Below, in pieces: positions 42,261-51,694 of a stretch of DNA of 64,000 nt. How positions within the stretch are numbered: the stretch's first letter is position 1; the number at the start of each line of letters is the position of its first letter. The stretch comes from HKCCE3408 sp039183205 (GTDB lineage Bacteria > Pseudomonadota > Alphaproteobacteria > Rhodobacterales > Rhodobacteraceae), in NCBI GenBank assembly GCA_039183205.1, contig JBCDBR010000019.1:9483-73482 (forward strand). The letters are read 5' to 3'. The translations under genes were made by a program, and so were the position numbers. The notes beneath the pieces are model-generated. The model saw nothing but the letters and a program-made list of their open reading frames with translations, was not told the origin of the DNA and ran no database searches.

Positions 42261-44675
42261 TCACGCTTCGTTGCCGAGCCCCGCGGTCGCCATGAGGCGT
42301 GCGGCCTCTTCTTCTAGCAACCGCCGCTCGGCCAGGCCTTTGACTGGTATCCGTCCAGCTTCCAAAAACAGCGGCGCGGCCAATGGCGTGACACGGTCAA
42401 GCGTGACATGATCAATCCGGTCGCCGATCCGTTCCAGCATCGCTTCGATCCGGCCAAAATCGACCAGACCGCGCATCGCTTCTTGGCGGGTAATGTCCAA
42501 CATGACATGGTTTGGGTCGTATTTTCGCAGCGTGTCGTAAAGGATGTCGGTGGAAAATGTGGCCTGTCGGCCCGATTTCCGCTTCTGGCCCGCCGTGTTC
42601 CGGTCGATTAGGCCCGCGATCAACGCCGCAGCCTTGAAGGTGCGTTTCATCACCTGGTTTTCGGCCAACCAGGTCTCCATCGCGGCGATCAGGTTTTCCC
42701 GCTCAAAAAGCGGGGCGGCATCGGCCAGAGGTTTGAGGCCCCAAACCAGGGTTGCATAGTCGGTGGTCACAAAACCTAATGGTTCCAGCCCAGATTTTTC
42801 CATGCGTTCGGTCAGCAACAGACCCAATGTCTGCTGCGCGTTGCGTCCGGCAAATCCGTAGGCGCAAACATGTTCGCGCCCATCGTGGGGAAAGCTTTCA
42901 ACCAGAAGCCTTTCGCGTTCGGGCAGTCGGCTGACCTGCCGCTGAAGCGCCAACCAATCGGCGGTATGGGCCGGCAAATCGGGCCAGGTTTCTTGCCGAA
43001 ACATCGTCAGGATGCGGTCGCTAAGTTGCGTCGATGTCGCAAATTTCGTGCCCATGAAGGTCGCGATTTTTGGTTTTTCCCACGGCGTTTTGGTAACCTC
43101 GACGGTCATCTCGCGCATGCCTTCATAACGTACGATTTGGCCGCCCATCAAAAACGTGTCCCCTTTGCGCAGGGTTGAGGCGAAGTATTCTTCCACCTCG
43201 CCCAAAGGCGCGCCGCCACGCGCGTGGCGCATCCGTACGTTCAGCTTATCAGCATCGACGATCGTGCCGATATTCATCCGCACTTGCCGCGCCATCCTGG
43301 GATCGCGCAAATGCCACTGTCCGTCGCTTTGAGCCAGTCGCTGCCAACGATCGTAGGCGCGCAATGCGTAGCCCCCGGTGGCGCAAAAATCCAAACAACG
43401 GTCGAACGTTTCCCGATCAAGATCGGCGTAGGCGCCGGCGGTGGTGATTTCGGCAAAAAGCTCATCGGCGGCAAACGCACCGGCGCAGGCGCGGATCAAT
43501 ATGTGCTGGCACAACACATCAAGCGGCCCAGTGCCTTTCGGATCGCCATCTAATGTGTGGTCCTTAACCGCTTGCAGGGCGGCCACGCATTCCACGACTT
43601 CGAACCGGTTTGCCGGGACCAGCAGCGCCTTGGAAGGGGCGTTGTAGCGATGGTTGGCGCGCCCGATCCTCTGCACCAGACGTTTGACGTTTTTGGGCGC
43701 GCCAACTTGGATCACAAGGTCAACGTCGCCCCAGTCAATGCCCAAATCCAGCGATCCGGTGCAAACAATCGCCCGCAAATCGCCGCGCACCATAGCGGCC
43801 TCAACACGCTCCCGCTGTTCCCGCGCGAGGGCCCCGTGATGAATGCCGATGGGGATATCGTCTTCGTTCCGCAGCCATAATTCGTGGAAGAAAATCTCAG
43901 CTTGTGCGCGCGTGTTATGAAAAATCAAAGTGGTGCGGTGCTGCTTGACGGCCTCGAGCACGGCGCCGACCGCATATTTGCCGCCGCCCCCGGCCCAAGG
44001 CGGCGCGCCGTCTGTATCCAACATGGCGATATCCGGATCGGGTCCTGGATCGGCCTGTAGGATAGCGCAAGGATCGGGGTGACGCGCCAAGATTTGAGCG
44101 ATGGCTGGTGGGTCCTCGACGGTGGCCGATAGCCCGACACGGCGCAGAGCTGGCGCCAATGTCGACAGCCTCGATAGCGCCAGCATCAACTGATCGCCGC
44201 GTTTCGACTCGGCAAGCGCATGGATCTCATCAACGACGATGCGCTTCAATCCGGCGAATGTGCGCCCGGCATCTTCGTAACTGATCATCAGCGCCAGACT
44301 TTCGGGTGTCGTTAGCAGGATGTGCGGAGGGTCGGCGCGTTGGCGTCGCTTTTTCGCGTAGGACGTGTCGCCGGTGCGATCTTCCACCCGGATCGGCAGG
44401 CCCATCTCCTCGATGGGACCTGTGAGGTTACGCTTGATGTCTGCGGCCAGCGCCTTCAAGGGCGAGACGTAAAGCGTATGCAACCCTTGATGGGCGCCAC
44501 CGGCCAAATCGCGGAGCGTCGGTAGGAACCCCGCCATCGTCTTGCCGCCGCCGGTCGGCGCAATCAGAAGTGTGCAAGGATCGTCGGCCCGGTTCAGCAT
44601 GTCTTGCTGATGCGGGTGGATCGACCAGCCGCGAGTTTTGAACCAGGTCTTGATCTGAGGGGGCACGGTGGTCAT
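42261..44675 (-). CDS. Ligase-associated DNA damage response DEXH box helicase (Lhr-type)
   Basis: Superfamily 2 DNA helicase of 804 residues. Walker A is LLIAPTGGGKTMAGFLPTL, motif II VVDEIHALAESKRG, motif III GLSATVEDP, and motif VI QRIGRANHRYNAP. A DEAD/DEAH-associated (winged-helix plus beta-barrel) C-terminal region follows, as in Lhr-core proteins. Expected to act with PdeM (same operon) in DNA damage response; the ligase and exonuclease partners are not within this window. Both ends are intact. Confidence 0.9.
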   Translation of the reverse strand: MTTVPPQIKTWFKTRGWSIHPHQQDMLNRADDPCTLLIAPTGGGKTMAGFLPTLRDLAGGAHQGLHTLYVSPLKALAADIKRNLTGPIEEMGLPIRVEDRTGDTSYAKKRRQRADPPHILLTTPESLALMISYEDAGRTFAGLKRIVVDEIHALAESKRGDQLMLALSRLSTLAPALRRVGLSATVEDPPAIAQILARHPDPCAILQADPGPDPDIAMLDTDGAPPWAGGGGKYAVGAVLEAVKQHRTTLIFHNTRAQAEIFFHELWLRNEDDIPIGIHHGALAREQRERVEAAMVRGDLRAIVCTGSLDLGIDWGDVDLVIQVGAPKNVKRLVQRIGRANHRYNAPSKALLVPANRFEVVECVAALQAVKDHTLDGDPKGTGPLDVLCQHILIRACAGAFAADELFAEITTAGAYADLDRETFDRCLDFCATGGYALRAYDRWQRLAQSDGQWHLRDPRMARQVRMNIGTIVDADKLNVRMRHARGGAPLGEVEEYFASTLRKGDTFLMGGQIVRYEGMREMTVEVTKTPWEKPKIATFMGTKFATSTQLSDRILTMFRQETWPDLPAHTADWLALQRQVSRLPERERLLVESFPHDGREHVCAYGFAGRNAQQTLGLLLTERMEKSGLEPLGFVTTDYATLVWGLKPLADAAPLFERENLIAAMETWLAENQVMKRTFKAAALIAGLIDRNTAGQKRKSGRQATFSTDILYDTLRKYDPNHVMLDITRQEAMRGLVDFGRIEAMLERIGDRIDHVTLDRVTPLAAPLFLEAGRIPVKGLAERRLLEEEAARLMATAGLGNEA

Positions 44676-44778
44676 GCCGCCATCATAGACCCTGCGCTTG
44701 CGCTGTCAGGTGCCCAAAACCGGTTTTAGCCGATGCAAAACGGGGCAGCGCTATACCGCGTCGATCGCCCCGGGTTCG

Positions 44779-46101
44779 TCAGTGCACGATCTTTTCTTGC
44801 CGGACGTAGAGGTTTTCCCATGCGCGGTCGATCAGATCGGGCCGCATTTGATAGGGGATCCCTTCGAATTCGCAGATCGCGATCAATTGGTCGCACAAAA
44901 ACGGCGCATGGTAGTTGGCGTAGATGTTGTCGACTGTCGGGTACTTTTTCTTTAGCAGATACAGCAACGCCTCTTCGTTCAGCGGCACCTTTTTCTTTTT
45001 CGCAACCATTGCAAAGATCTTCAGGAACTGATCCTGCGTGGGACCATCGATTTTCACCTTAAAGAAGATCCGGCGTAACGCAGCTTGGTCGAAGATGTCA
45101 TTGGGGTGGAAGTTGGTGGAGAACACCACAAGCGTGTCGAAGGGCACTTCGAACTTTTCACCGGATTGCAACGCAAGGATATCGTAGCCAACCTCAAGCG
45201 GAACGATCCAGCGGTTGATCAATGCCTGGGGGGGCTCTTCCTGTCGACCAAGGTCGTCCACGATGAACACGCCACCGGTGGATTTGAGCTGAAGGCTCGC
45301 CTGGTAGGTTCGGCTGACCGAGTTGTAGTTCAAATCGAGCATATCCAGCATCAATTCACCCCCGGTCATCACGGTGGGGCGTTTGCACAAAAGATAGCGC
45401 GTATCATGCTTGGTCGTGTTTTTCCGCAACGTGGACGTGCCGAGGCCGCTATCTTGCTCGACCGGCGTATGCACAATCGGGTCAAAGAGCGTGATCACCT
45501 GGCCGGAATAGGCCAGCGCATGTGGGATATAGATCGTGTCGCCCATCGCGGCGCGGATACCTTCGGCGATCGATGACTTACCGTTGCCGGGCGGTCCGTA
45601 CATCAACACCGATTTTCCCGAACCTACGGCGGGGCCGAGTTGGTCGATCAGATCGTCTGGAATGATGAGGTGACCCATCGAGTCCACCAGCATGTTCCGG
45701 GTCAGGTTGATATCGCGGATGGATTGCCGCTTTACCTGCACCTTGTACATTTCGAGCGGGACAGGCATGGGCCCGTAATATTCAGATTGGGATAGGGCAT
45801 CTAAGGCCCGCGCCTTACCACCATCGGTAAGCTGAAAGCCCATTTCGTTGGAGGATGTTGCGTGCAGGGTGCCGGTTGCCTGCATCAAGCCCATGTCCCG
45901 CAATTCGTCAATGAGTGCCGTTGTCAGCGGCACAGGCAGCGCAATTGCTTTGCTAATTTCCGTTGCTGTTTCCACAGATTTACGGAAAACGGTTTTCAGC
46001 AAGATGTCTCGCATCATCACCGGTTGCAGCCCGGTGTCGGACAATTTGCGGAGCGCGGGCGGTGCGCTGCCTTCGGCCGCCTGGGGTGCTTGCATATTCA
46101 T
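44779..46101 (-). CDS. AAA+ ATPase with N-terminal winged helix, in the tad locus
   Basis: A 440-residue ATPase located directly after the prepilin peptidase gene. Residues about 28-105 look like a winged helix (TATEISKAIALPVPLTTALI then DELRDMGLM). Walker A is GPPGNGKSS (169-177) and Walker B VFIVDD (278-283) followed by LGRQEEPPQALINRW; a sensor-1-like VVFSTNFHPNDIF follows. It is not a canonical Tad component (TadA is encoded separately). It appears near tad genes in Rhodobacterales, by recollection. It could remodel or regulate pilus assembly, or act separately from it. Confidence 0.7.
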   Translation of the reverse strand: MNMQAPQAAEGSAPPALRKLSDTGLQPVMMRDILLKTVFRKSVETATEISKAIALPVPLTTALIDELRDMGLMQATGTLHATSSNEMGFQLTDGGKARALDALSQSEYYGPMPVPLEMYKVQVKRQSIRDINLTRNMLVDSMGHLIIPDDLIDQLGPAVGSGKSVLMYGPPGNGKSSIAEGIRAAMGDTIYIPHALAYSGQVITLFDPIVHTPVEQDSGLGTSTLRKNTTKHDTRYLLCKRPTVMTGGELMLDMLDLNYNSVSRTYQASLQLKSTGGVFIVDDLGRQEEPPQALINRWIVPLEVGYDILALQSGEKFEVPFDTLVVFSTNFHPNDIFDQAALRRIFFKVKIDGPTQDQFLKIFAMVAKKKKVPLNEEALLYLLKKKYPTVDNIYANYHAPFLCDQLIAICEFEGIPYQMRPDLIDRAWENLYVRQEKIVH

Positions 46102-46104
46102 CTA

Positions 46105-46605
46105 TCAAGCCCCTCCTTGGGCGATGCCGAGGACAAGGTAGGCAATTAGGGTCGGCGCAAGTGCGATGCCGAACGGCACTTCCATTTTGCGCGCTGCACG
46201 GACGCCATCGGTTTGGGCGACCTGCACCGCTCGACGCGAATACAGCAACGCCATGACGATCATCGCCACCAGCCAGATCAGTAAAACGGATGTGACATCG
46301 GGCAGGGCAACAACTAGCGATATCGCCGCCGCAATCTTTGCGTCCCCAGCGCCGAGCCCGGTGAACGCCCAAAGGCCGTAGCCGATGGCGAAAACAACCG
46401 CAAAATGCGCGAAACGCCAAAAATACTCCGCCCAGTCCAACGCGAACGGTCCAAGCACAACAAACCCAGCAATGAGCGCTAAAACCGCGTAATTGCGGAT
46501 CTTGAATTCACGCACGTCGCTATAGATGGCCCAAATGCAAATCGGCAGTGCAAGCGGCAAAAAAATCCAAGCTTGCGTCGCTGTGATGGTAACCGGGATA
46601 TTCAT
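46105..46605 (-). CDS. cpaA: Prepilin peptidase CpaA/TadV (A24 family)
   Basis: Membrane aspartyl protease that processes Flp prepilins. The catalytic aspartates are D30 (AIYSDVREFKI) and D88 (GAGDAK), matching the A24 family GxGD arrangement. About five hydrophobic segments; 166 residues, the short TadV type with no N-methylation domain. It lies 3 bases before the AAA+ ATPase gene. A 138-base gap and a hairpin separate it from the upstream TPR lipoprotein. Confidence 0.92.
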   Translation of the reverse strand: MNIPVTITATQAWIFLPLALPICIWAIYSDVREFKIRNYAVLALIAGFVVLGPFALDWAEYFWRFAHFAVVFAIGYGLWAFTGLGAGDAKIAAAISLVVALPDVTSVLLIWLVAMIVMALLYSRRAVQVAQTDGVRAARKMEVPFGIALAPTLIAYLVLGIAQGGA

Positions 46606-46714
46606 CGCCGTGCCTTGCCCCGAAATGGAAACGATTGGCTCTGACAGTGACGATTAAATCGGGCTGAATCTGGGCAGGATTGGGTTCGTTTCTGTGCGAT
46701 TACCGGTCAAGGGT

Positions 46715-46731
46715 GGGGGCGCGTGGCCCCC
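46715..46731 (-). terminator. Weak terminator-like hairpin after the second TPR lipoprotein gene
   Basis: GGGGGC (46715-46720), 5-base loop, GCCCCC (46726-46731) form a perfect stem 13 bases past the stop codon. No T-run follows on the minus strand, so read-through into cpaA is likely. Confidence 0.4.
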
Positions 46732-46743
46732 AATCGCGCCAAT

Positions 46744-47601
46744 TTAGTTGACGACTTGCGCATCAAGCGACCGCAAGGCACGTGCGGCTTCCTCAAAGTG
46801 CTGCGGGTGCGTATCAATGGCATCTGACAATAGCCCGCGCCCAACATCCACTTCGCCGCGGCGAATGGCGGCCAATGCGGCGGTATGCAACAATTCTGCC
46901 CGTTCGATTTGCGTGACCGGGATCAAGGGCAAATCATACTCTCCCCGCGCCGCCCGCGCGAGAACGAGGTTGTTCTTTGCTGTGAACATTTCCGGATTAT
47001 AGGTGATCGCCTCGGTGAATAAGCGCTCTGCCCCTTCAAAGTCACCCCGCGTGAGGCGGGAAAAGCCCCAATTGTTTAGCACGCCGGCGGGTGTCGTCGT
47101 TAGACCGACCGCGATTTCGTAAAAACTGTCCGCGCGCTGCCATTCTTGGTTTGAATCGGCCACCATGGCTTCAAGTCGATAGCGGTCATGGGTTTCAAAA
47201 GTCGGTGGAATGGCGTCTAGGATCGTTTCCGCACGTTCCCATTCGCTGTTACGAATAAGCGCATCGGCGTAGTCAACTTGATCTTGATCCGTCGCCTCGG
47301 GATTGGTTGAGATATCTTCCCAAACGATAACCGCTTCTGTCGCTCGGCCGGCGCGGACCAAACTGTGGCCGAGCCCGCGGCGCAGATCGATGCGTTCGGG
47401 CTGATCTGCGGAGGCGCGGCGGAAATAGACCACCGCTTCATTCGGGTCTGCCACCGTTAGCATAATGTCATTTAGGTTGGACTCGTCGACAACATTGAGG
47501 TTGCCGATCGCCCGCTCAACATCTGCGCCGGGACCCGTGTCACAGGCCGCCAACGCGTAACAAACGCCACAGATAAATGAAATCCGGATGCCCAGATGCA
47601 T
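46744..47601 (-). CDS. TPR lipoprotein, TadD-like (second copy)
   Basis: Predicted outer membrane or periplasmic lipoprotein needed for Flp pilus biogenesis. The signal sequence ends with lipobox LAAC. TPR repeats run through the protein (for example NEAVVYFRRASADQPERIDL, GDFEGAERLFTEAITYNPEM). 285 residues. It follows a shorter TadD-like gene by 38 bases. Two TPR lipoproteins in series are common in Rhodobacterales tad loci; which is the true TadD is unclear. Confidence 0.82.
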   Translation of the reverse strand: MHLGIRISFICGVCYALAACDTGPGADVERAIGNLNVVDESNLNDIMLTVADPNEAVVYFRRASADQPERIDLRRGLGHSLVRAGRATEAVIVWEDISTNPEATDQDQVDYADALIRNSEWERAETILDAIPPTFETHDRYRLEAMVADSNQEWQRADSFYEIAVGLTTTPAGVLNNWGFSRLTRGDFEGAERLFTEAITYNPEMFTAKNNLVLARAARGEYDLPLIPVTQIERAELLHTAALAAIRRGEVDVGRGLLSDAIDTHPQHFEEAARALRSLDAQVVN

Positions 47602-47639
47602 GGTTCTGCCTCATACTGCTCGTCCCGCTTTTCGCTCGG

Positions 47640-48212
47640 TTACGACCCAGTGAGGATATACCGTCCCCCGCCGCGCCGCTCCAAATCATAGCGGTTTTCA
47701 TTTTGCTCAGTCGGAGTATACGCGGAATTTTCCATTCGCGCGATAGCCAAACGCAGGTTTTCCCGAATGGAGTCCGATTGGCCACTGTCCAGCGCAAAAG
47801 CGCGCTGAAAAATCTGTCTCGCCTCGCCGTAATTGCCCTGTTCCATTAGGACAACGCCAAGATTGTTCCAGGCCACGGGCTCATCCGGCGCAAGTTCTAC
47901 GGCGGCGCGCAACGTGTCTTCGGCTTGACCAAGCCGGCCGAGCGCAAGGCTTGCCGATCCAATGGCCATCAAGGCAACAGCATCGGTGCCGTTCTCTGCG
48001 GCCGCACGGTAATAGGCGCGCAGAGCCAATTCGTATTCGCCGGCTTCCATCAATCTGTCGCCAACGATCATACCATCGACGGCATCGCGCAACACAGCCG
48101 TCCCGGCAGGGGGCTCAAGTCCTTGATACGCTGGATCAATTCGCTCGCCCGGTATCGTATTGCAAGCGCTGAGTGCCGTCAGCGCGACAACGACCACATA
48201 TTGCCCCCGCAT
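47640..48212 (-). CDS. tadD: TPR lipoprotein, TadD-like (first copy)
   Basis: Lipoprotein of 190 residues; signal peptide MRGQYVVVVALTALSAC with lipobox LSAC. Three TPR-like units (GEYELALRAYYRAAAENGTD, GRLGQAEDTLRAAVELAPDE and GNYGEARQIFQRAF) resemble TadD pilotin-like proteins. It begins 25 bases after tadC on the same strand. Its C-terminal tail is not TPR and is of unknown role. Confidence 0.82.
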   Translation of the reverse strand: MRGQYVVVVALTALSACNTIPGERIDPAYQGLEPPAGTAVLRDAVDGMIVGDRLMEAGEYELALRAYYRAAAENGTDAVALMAIGSASLALGRLGQAEDTLRAAVELAPDEPVAWNNLGVVLMEQGNYGEARQIFQRAFALDSGQSDSIRENLRLAIARMENSAYTPTEQNENRYDLERRGGGRYILTGS

Positions 48213-48237
48213 ATGCCCTCCGGTTTAAGTTCCTGCT

Positions 48238-49227
48238 CTAGCCACCGGCGCCACCAAGGTCAACGGCGATGCCGTAGATCGATGGTCCAATTAGAATAAT
48301 AAGAAGCGGCGGCACACAGAACATCATCGTGCACAACGTGAGCTTTGTCGGCAACTTATTGGCTTTTTCTTCGGCACGCATGACGCGTTTGTCGCGCATC
48401 TCGCCGGCATAGACCCGCAAAGCTTCGGCAACCGAGGTTCCGAAACTAGCGGATTGGATCAGGACGGTGACGAAAGAGTTCACATCCTGGACGCCGACGC
48501 GGTCGCCGAAATCGCGCAAAACGTTGGTTTTATCCTTACCCGCTTTCATCTCATAGGCGACAATTTCAAACTCTTCGGCCAGGGCTGGATAGGCTGCTTG
48601 CATTTCCTTGGCGACGCGGATGATCGCCTGATCCAGGGATTGGCCGGCTTCGACACATACCAGCATCAGGTCGAGAGCGTCAGGAAAACCTGACGTGATC
48701 TCTTCCTCACGCTTTTGCACCCGCTTCGCGACCCAATATTTGGGCGCCAAATAGCCAACTGCGCCGGGCACCAGCACCATCAAGATGGCGGCTTGTGTCG
48801 TGTCACCGCCGCCCGATGCCAGCATCAAACCAAGCCCGATGAAAAGCCCGCCGATACCCAATGCAAATTGCGCAAAGTGGAAAGTCTGTACCGCGCCTTT
48901 GGATTTGTAGCCAGCGCGCATCAATTGCATGCGCGCCGCGGACAGCTCTTCTTGGTTTTGCGGTTCAAGGAATTGGCTAAACCGTTCCAGACGTTGGTCG
49001 GATTTGTGCTGAACACGAAGCGCGCGCCGATCTTCCGCAGAGGTGCCATTCCCGGCGTTTTTCTTCAATCGCTCCAGCGGGTCTTTGCGCTGAAACAGAA
49101 ACGCCGGCAGGGCAATGGCGATCAACAATATCCCCAGCACGCCCACAAGGACGAGTGGTGCCAAATCGCCAAACATGCCGACCAGCCATTCATTGGCAGA
49201 GCTGAAAAGATCGCGGATCGCTTGCAT
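48238..49227 (-). CDS. tadC: Tad pilus inner membrane protein TadC
   Basis: Type II secretion F-family platform protein. It has a long N-terminal span (LVLVGVLGILLIAIALPAFL) and a C-terminal F domain with PDALDLMLVCVEAGQSLDQA, VAYEMKAGKDKTNVLRDFGD and VNSFVTVLIQSASFGTSVAE. The last span ends LIILIGPSIYGIAVD. 329 residues. It lies 12 bases after tadB; the pair forms the TadBC platform. Confidence 0.93.
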   Translation of the reverse strand: MQAIRDLFSSANEWLVGMFGDLAPLVLVGVLGILLIAIALPAFLFQRKDPLERLKKNAGNGTSAEDRRALRVQHKSDQRLERFSQFLEPQNQEELSAARMQLMRAGYKSKGAVQTFHFAQFALGIGGLFIGLGLMLASGGGDTTQAAILMVLVPGAVGYLAPKYWVAKRVQKREEEITSGFPDALDLMLVCVEAGQSLDQAIIRVAKEMQAAYPALAEEFEIVAYEMKAGKDKTNVLRDFGDRVGVQDVNSFVTVLIQSASFGTSVAEALRVYAGEMRDKRVMRAEEKANKLPTKLTLCTMMFCVPPLLIILIGPSIYGIAVDLGGAGG

Positions 49228-49239
49228 CTTTTTGTCCTC

Positions 49240-50208
49240 TCAGACCTTAATATTGACCATCATGCGCATCACGATGACGTTCACGATGAGCATAACCAGC
49301 ACGACCGCAGCGGCCGGTATGAAGTAGACGGTGCCGATAACCTCAGAATAGTAATCCGGCTGCATTACGTTGATGCCGATGAGGGCCAAAACTGGAAAAA
49401 CCGACAGAAAGTTGCCCGACCATTTGGCTTCAGCGGTAATTGCGCGGACCCGACGGAACAGACGAAACCGGGCCCGGATCACATTGGCCAAACCTTCCAG
49501 GATTTCGGCCAGGTTACCGCCGGATGTTTGCTGAATACCCACAGCAACGGCGAGGAAGCGCAAATCCTGAAGATCGAGCCGTTCGGCCATGTTGCCAATC
49601 GACTCGGCAATATCCATGCCGTAGGCCGCTTCGTCCGCGATCACGCCCAGTTCTGATCCCAACGGGTCTGCGACCTCTTTGGCCACGGTGTTAATCGCCG
49701 TCACGAAAGGGTGGCCCACGCGCAATGATCGCACCATCAATTCGACAGCGTCGGGAAGCTGTTCTTCGATCATGCCGATGCGTTTTTTGGCCTTGTTGTT
49801 GACCCATACGTAGACGCCGCCGACACCAAATGCGATCGACAGCAAGATACGCAGCGGCAGCGCCGCGCCGGTTAGGAAGGTCATTACCACGAAGGTGACG
49901 AAGGACAGCACGACCATCACGATCATAAGCTGCTGCGGGGTGAAGGCGATGTTCGCTTTCTGCGCCTTGTCGGCAATCAGAGAGTAAAGCGGCACCCCCC
50001 GCGACGTCATATGCTGGTCCATCTCCTTGCGGAGTTTGGCCAACACGTCTTCTTTGCTGGAGCCCTTTTCCAACATGGCCATACGCCGGTTGACCCGGGC
50101 GTTCATCGACACGGTTTTGCCGAAGACCATCAGGTAGATGCCCTGCACAAGCAGGATCACCCCAACAAAGATGCCAATATAGATGAGCGGCTCAATTGAT
50201 ATATTCAT
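49240..50208 (-). CDS. tadB: Tad pilus inner membrane protein TadB
   Basis: Second F-family platform protein, pairing with TadC. The start MNISIEPLIYIGIFVG (50208) was chosen; the open frame to 50304 has no family similarity. The F domain includes LPDAVELMVRSLRVGHPFVT, AYGMDIAESIGNMAERLDLQ and IQQTSGGNLAEILEGLANVI. 322 residues. It begins 7 bases after tadA. Confidence 0.93.
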   Translation of the reverse strand: MNISIEPLIYIGIFVGVILLVQGIYLMVFGKTVSMNARVNRRMAMLEKGSSKEDVLAKLRKEMDQHMTSRGVPLYSLIADKAQKANIAFTPQQLMIVMVVLSFVTFVVMTFLTGAALPLRILLSIAFGVGGVYVWVNNKAKKRIGMIEEQLPDAVELMVRSLRVGHPFVTAINTVAKEVADPLGSELGVIADEAAYGMDIAESIGNMAERLDLQDLRFLAVAVGIQQTSGGNLAEILEGLANVIRARFRLFRRVRAITAEAKWSGNFLSVFPVLALIGINVMQPDYYSEVIGTVYFIPAAAVVLVMLIVNVIVMRMMVNIKV

Positions 50209-50215
50209 GGCCTGC

Positions 50216-51682
50216 TTACTCCGCGGCGACGGGATCGTAGATGGACATGGGCAAGTCGTAGCCCCATTGCTTGAAACGTTGCGAGTAATGCGACCGCACA
50301 CCACAGGCCGTAAAACGGCCGATGATCGTGCCGTCCGGCTTCAGGCCAAGTCTTTGATATCGAAAGATCTCTTGCATTGAGATCACTTCGCCTTCCATGC
50401 CGGTCACTTCGGTGATGGACACCATCCGGCGCGAGCCGTCTTGCAGACGCGATGCCTGTACGATCAGATTGACCGCCGATGCGATCTGCGCCCGGACAGC
50501 TTTGATCGGCATTTCGATACCGGCCATAGCCACCATGTTTTCCAAGCGAGAGCATGCATCCCGGGCGGAGTTGGCGTGGATTGTGGTCATCGACCCATCG
50601 TGGCCCGTGTTCATCGCCTGCAACATGTCGATGACTTCTTCGCCCCGCGTCTCACCCACGATGATGCGGTCTGGGCGCATCCGCAGGGCGTTGCGCAAGC
50701 AATCGCGCTGCGTCACGGCGCCTTTTCCTTCCACGTTGGGCGGGCGGCTTTCCATCCGGCCGACATGGATCTGCTGGAGTTGGAGTTCCGCCGTATCCTC
50801 GATTGTCAGGATGCGTTCTTTGTTGTCGATGAAGCTCGATAATGCGTTGAGCGTCGTGGTTTTACCCGAACCCGTACCACCTGAGACGATCACATTCAGG
50901 CGGCAGGCGCAGGCAGCCTGCAAGTAGGCGGCCATTTCTTCGGAAAAGGCGCCAAAATTGACGAGGTCATCGATCCCCAGCTTCTCTTTTTTGAACTTAC
51001 GAATCGATACCAGAGAGCCATCGACCGCAATTGGTGGGACCATGGCGTTAAAGCGCGAGCCATCTTTTAGACGGGCGTCAACATAAGGTGTTGATTCATC
51101 GACACGACGACCAACCGCCGAGACGATTTTGTCGATGATGCGCAGCAGGTGCCGTTCATCCTTGAACTTGATGTCCGTCAATTGCAGCCGGCCTGCGCGC
51201 TCTACAAAGACGCGGTTCGGGCCATTGACGAGAATATCGTTCACGCCGTCGTCTTTGAGCAGCGTTTCCAGCGGTCCAAGACCCGTAACCTCGTCGAACA
51301 GTTCCGATTGGAGTGTCTGCCGGTCGTCGCGATTGAGAACGATACCCATATCGGACAATTCATCCGACGTGATCGCGTTAATCTCGGCCTTAAGCTCACT
51401 TTCCTTCGCGCCTTCAAGGGCCGACAGGTTCAAGTTTTCCAGCAGCCGGTGGTGCATCTCCGTCTTGATCTCTTCAAGTCGGGCGCGGCGTTTCGCCTCT
51501 TTTGCATCCGTTTCGGCGACGGCGGGTGTCGTTTGTGGCTTTTGTGCCGCTGGCTTCCGCGTGACCTTGGAGCCGGCATCGTTGACCATCTGGGCCGGGG
51601 CGGTTGCCGCTTCGGGCGTCGCGGCCGGTTCTGGGGCGCCGACCGGGCGGGGCTGGGACGGTTTTTTGTACTTTGAGAACAT
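50216..51682 (-). CDS. tadA: Tad pilus assembly/retraction ATPase TadA (CpaF)
   Basis: Type II/IV secretion ATPase powering Flp pilus assembly. The N-terminal about 70 residues are Pro/Ala-rich. Core motifs: LGPLETLLKDDGVNDILVNG, Walker A GGTGSGKTTTLNALS, an Asp box region ERILTIEDTAELQL, and Walker B RPDRIIVGETRGEEVIDMLQ, ending in a His-box TIHANSARDACSRLE. 488 residues. It begins 12 bases after cpaE; all of cpaE-tadA-tadB-tadC are tightly packed. Confidence 0.95.
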   Translation of the reverse strand: MFSKYKKPSQPRPVGAPEPAATPEAATAPAQMVNDAGSKVTRKPAAQKPQTTPAVAETDAKEAKRRARLEEIKTEMHHRLLENLNLSALEGAKESELKAEINAITSDELSDMGIVLNRDDRQTLQSELFDEVTGLGPLETLLKDDGVNDILVNGPNRVFVERAGRLQLTDIKFKDERHLLRIIDKIVSAVGRRVDESTPYVDARLKDGSRFNAMVPPIAVDGSLVSIRKFKKEKLGIDDLVNFGAFSEEMAAYLQAACACRLNVIVSGGTGSGKTTTLNALSSFIDNKERILTIEDTAELQLQQIHVGRMESRPPNVEGKGAVTQRDCLRNALRMRPDRIIVGETRGEEVIDMLQAMNTGHDGSMTTIHANSARDACSRLENMVAMAGIEMPIKAVRAQIASAVNLIVQASRLQDGSRRMVSITEVTGMEGEVISMQEIFRYQRLGLKPDGTIIGRFTACGVRSHYSQRFKQWGYDLPMSIYDPVAAE

Positions 51683-51694
51683 GGATTACCTGCT

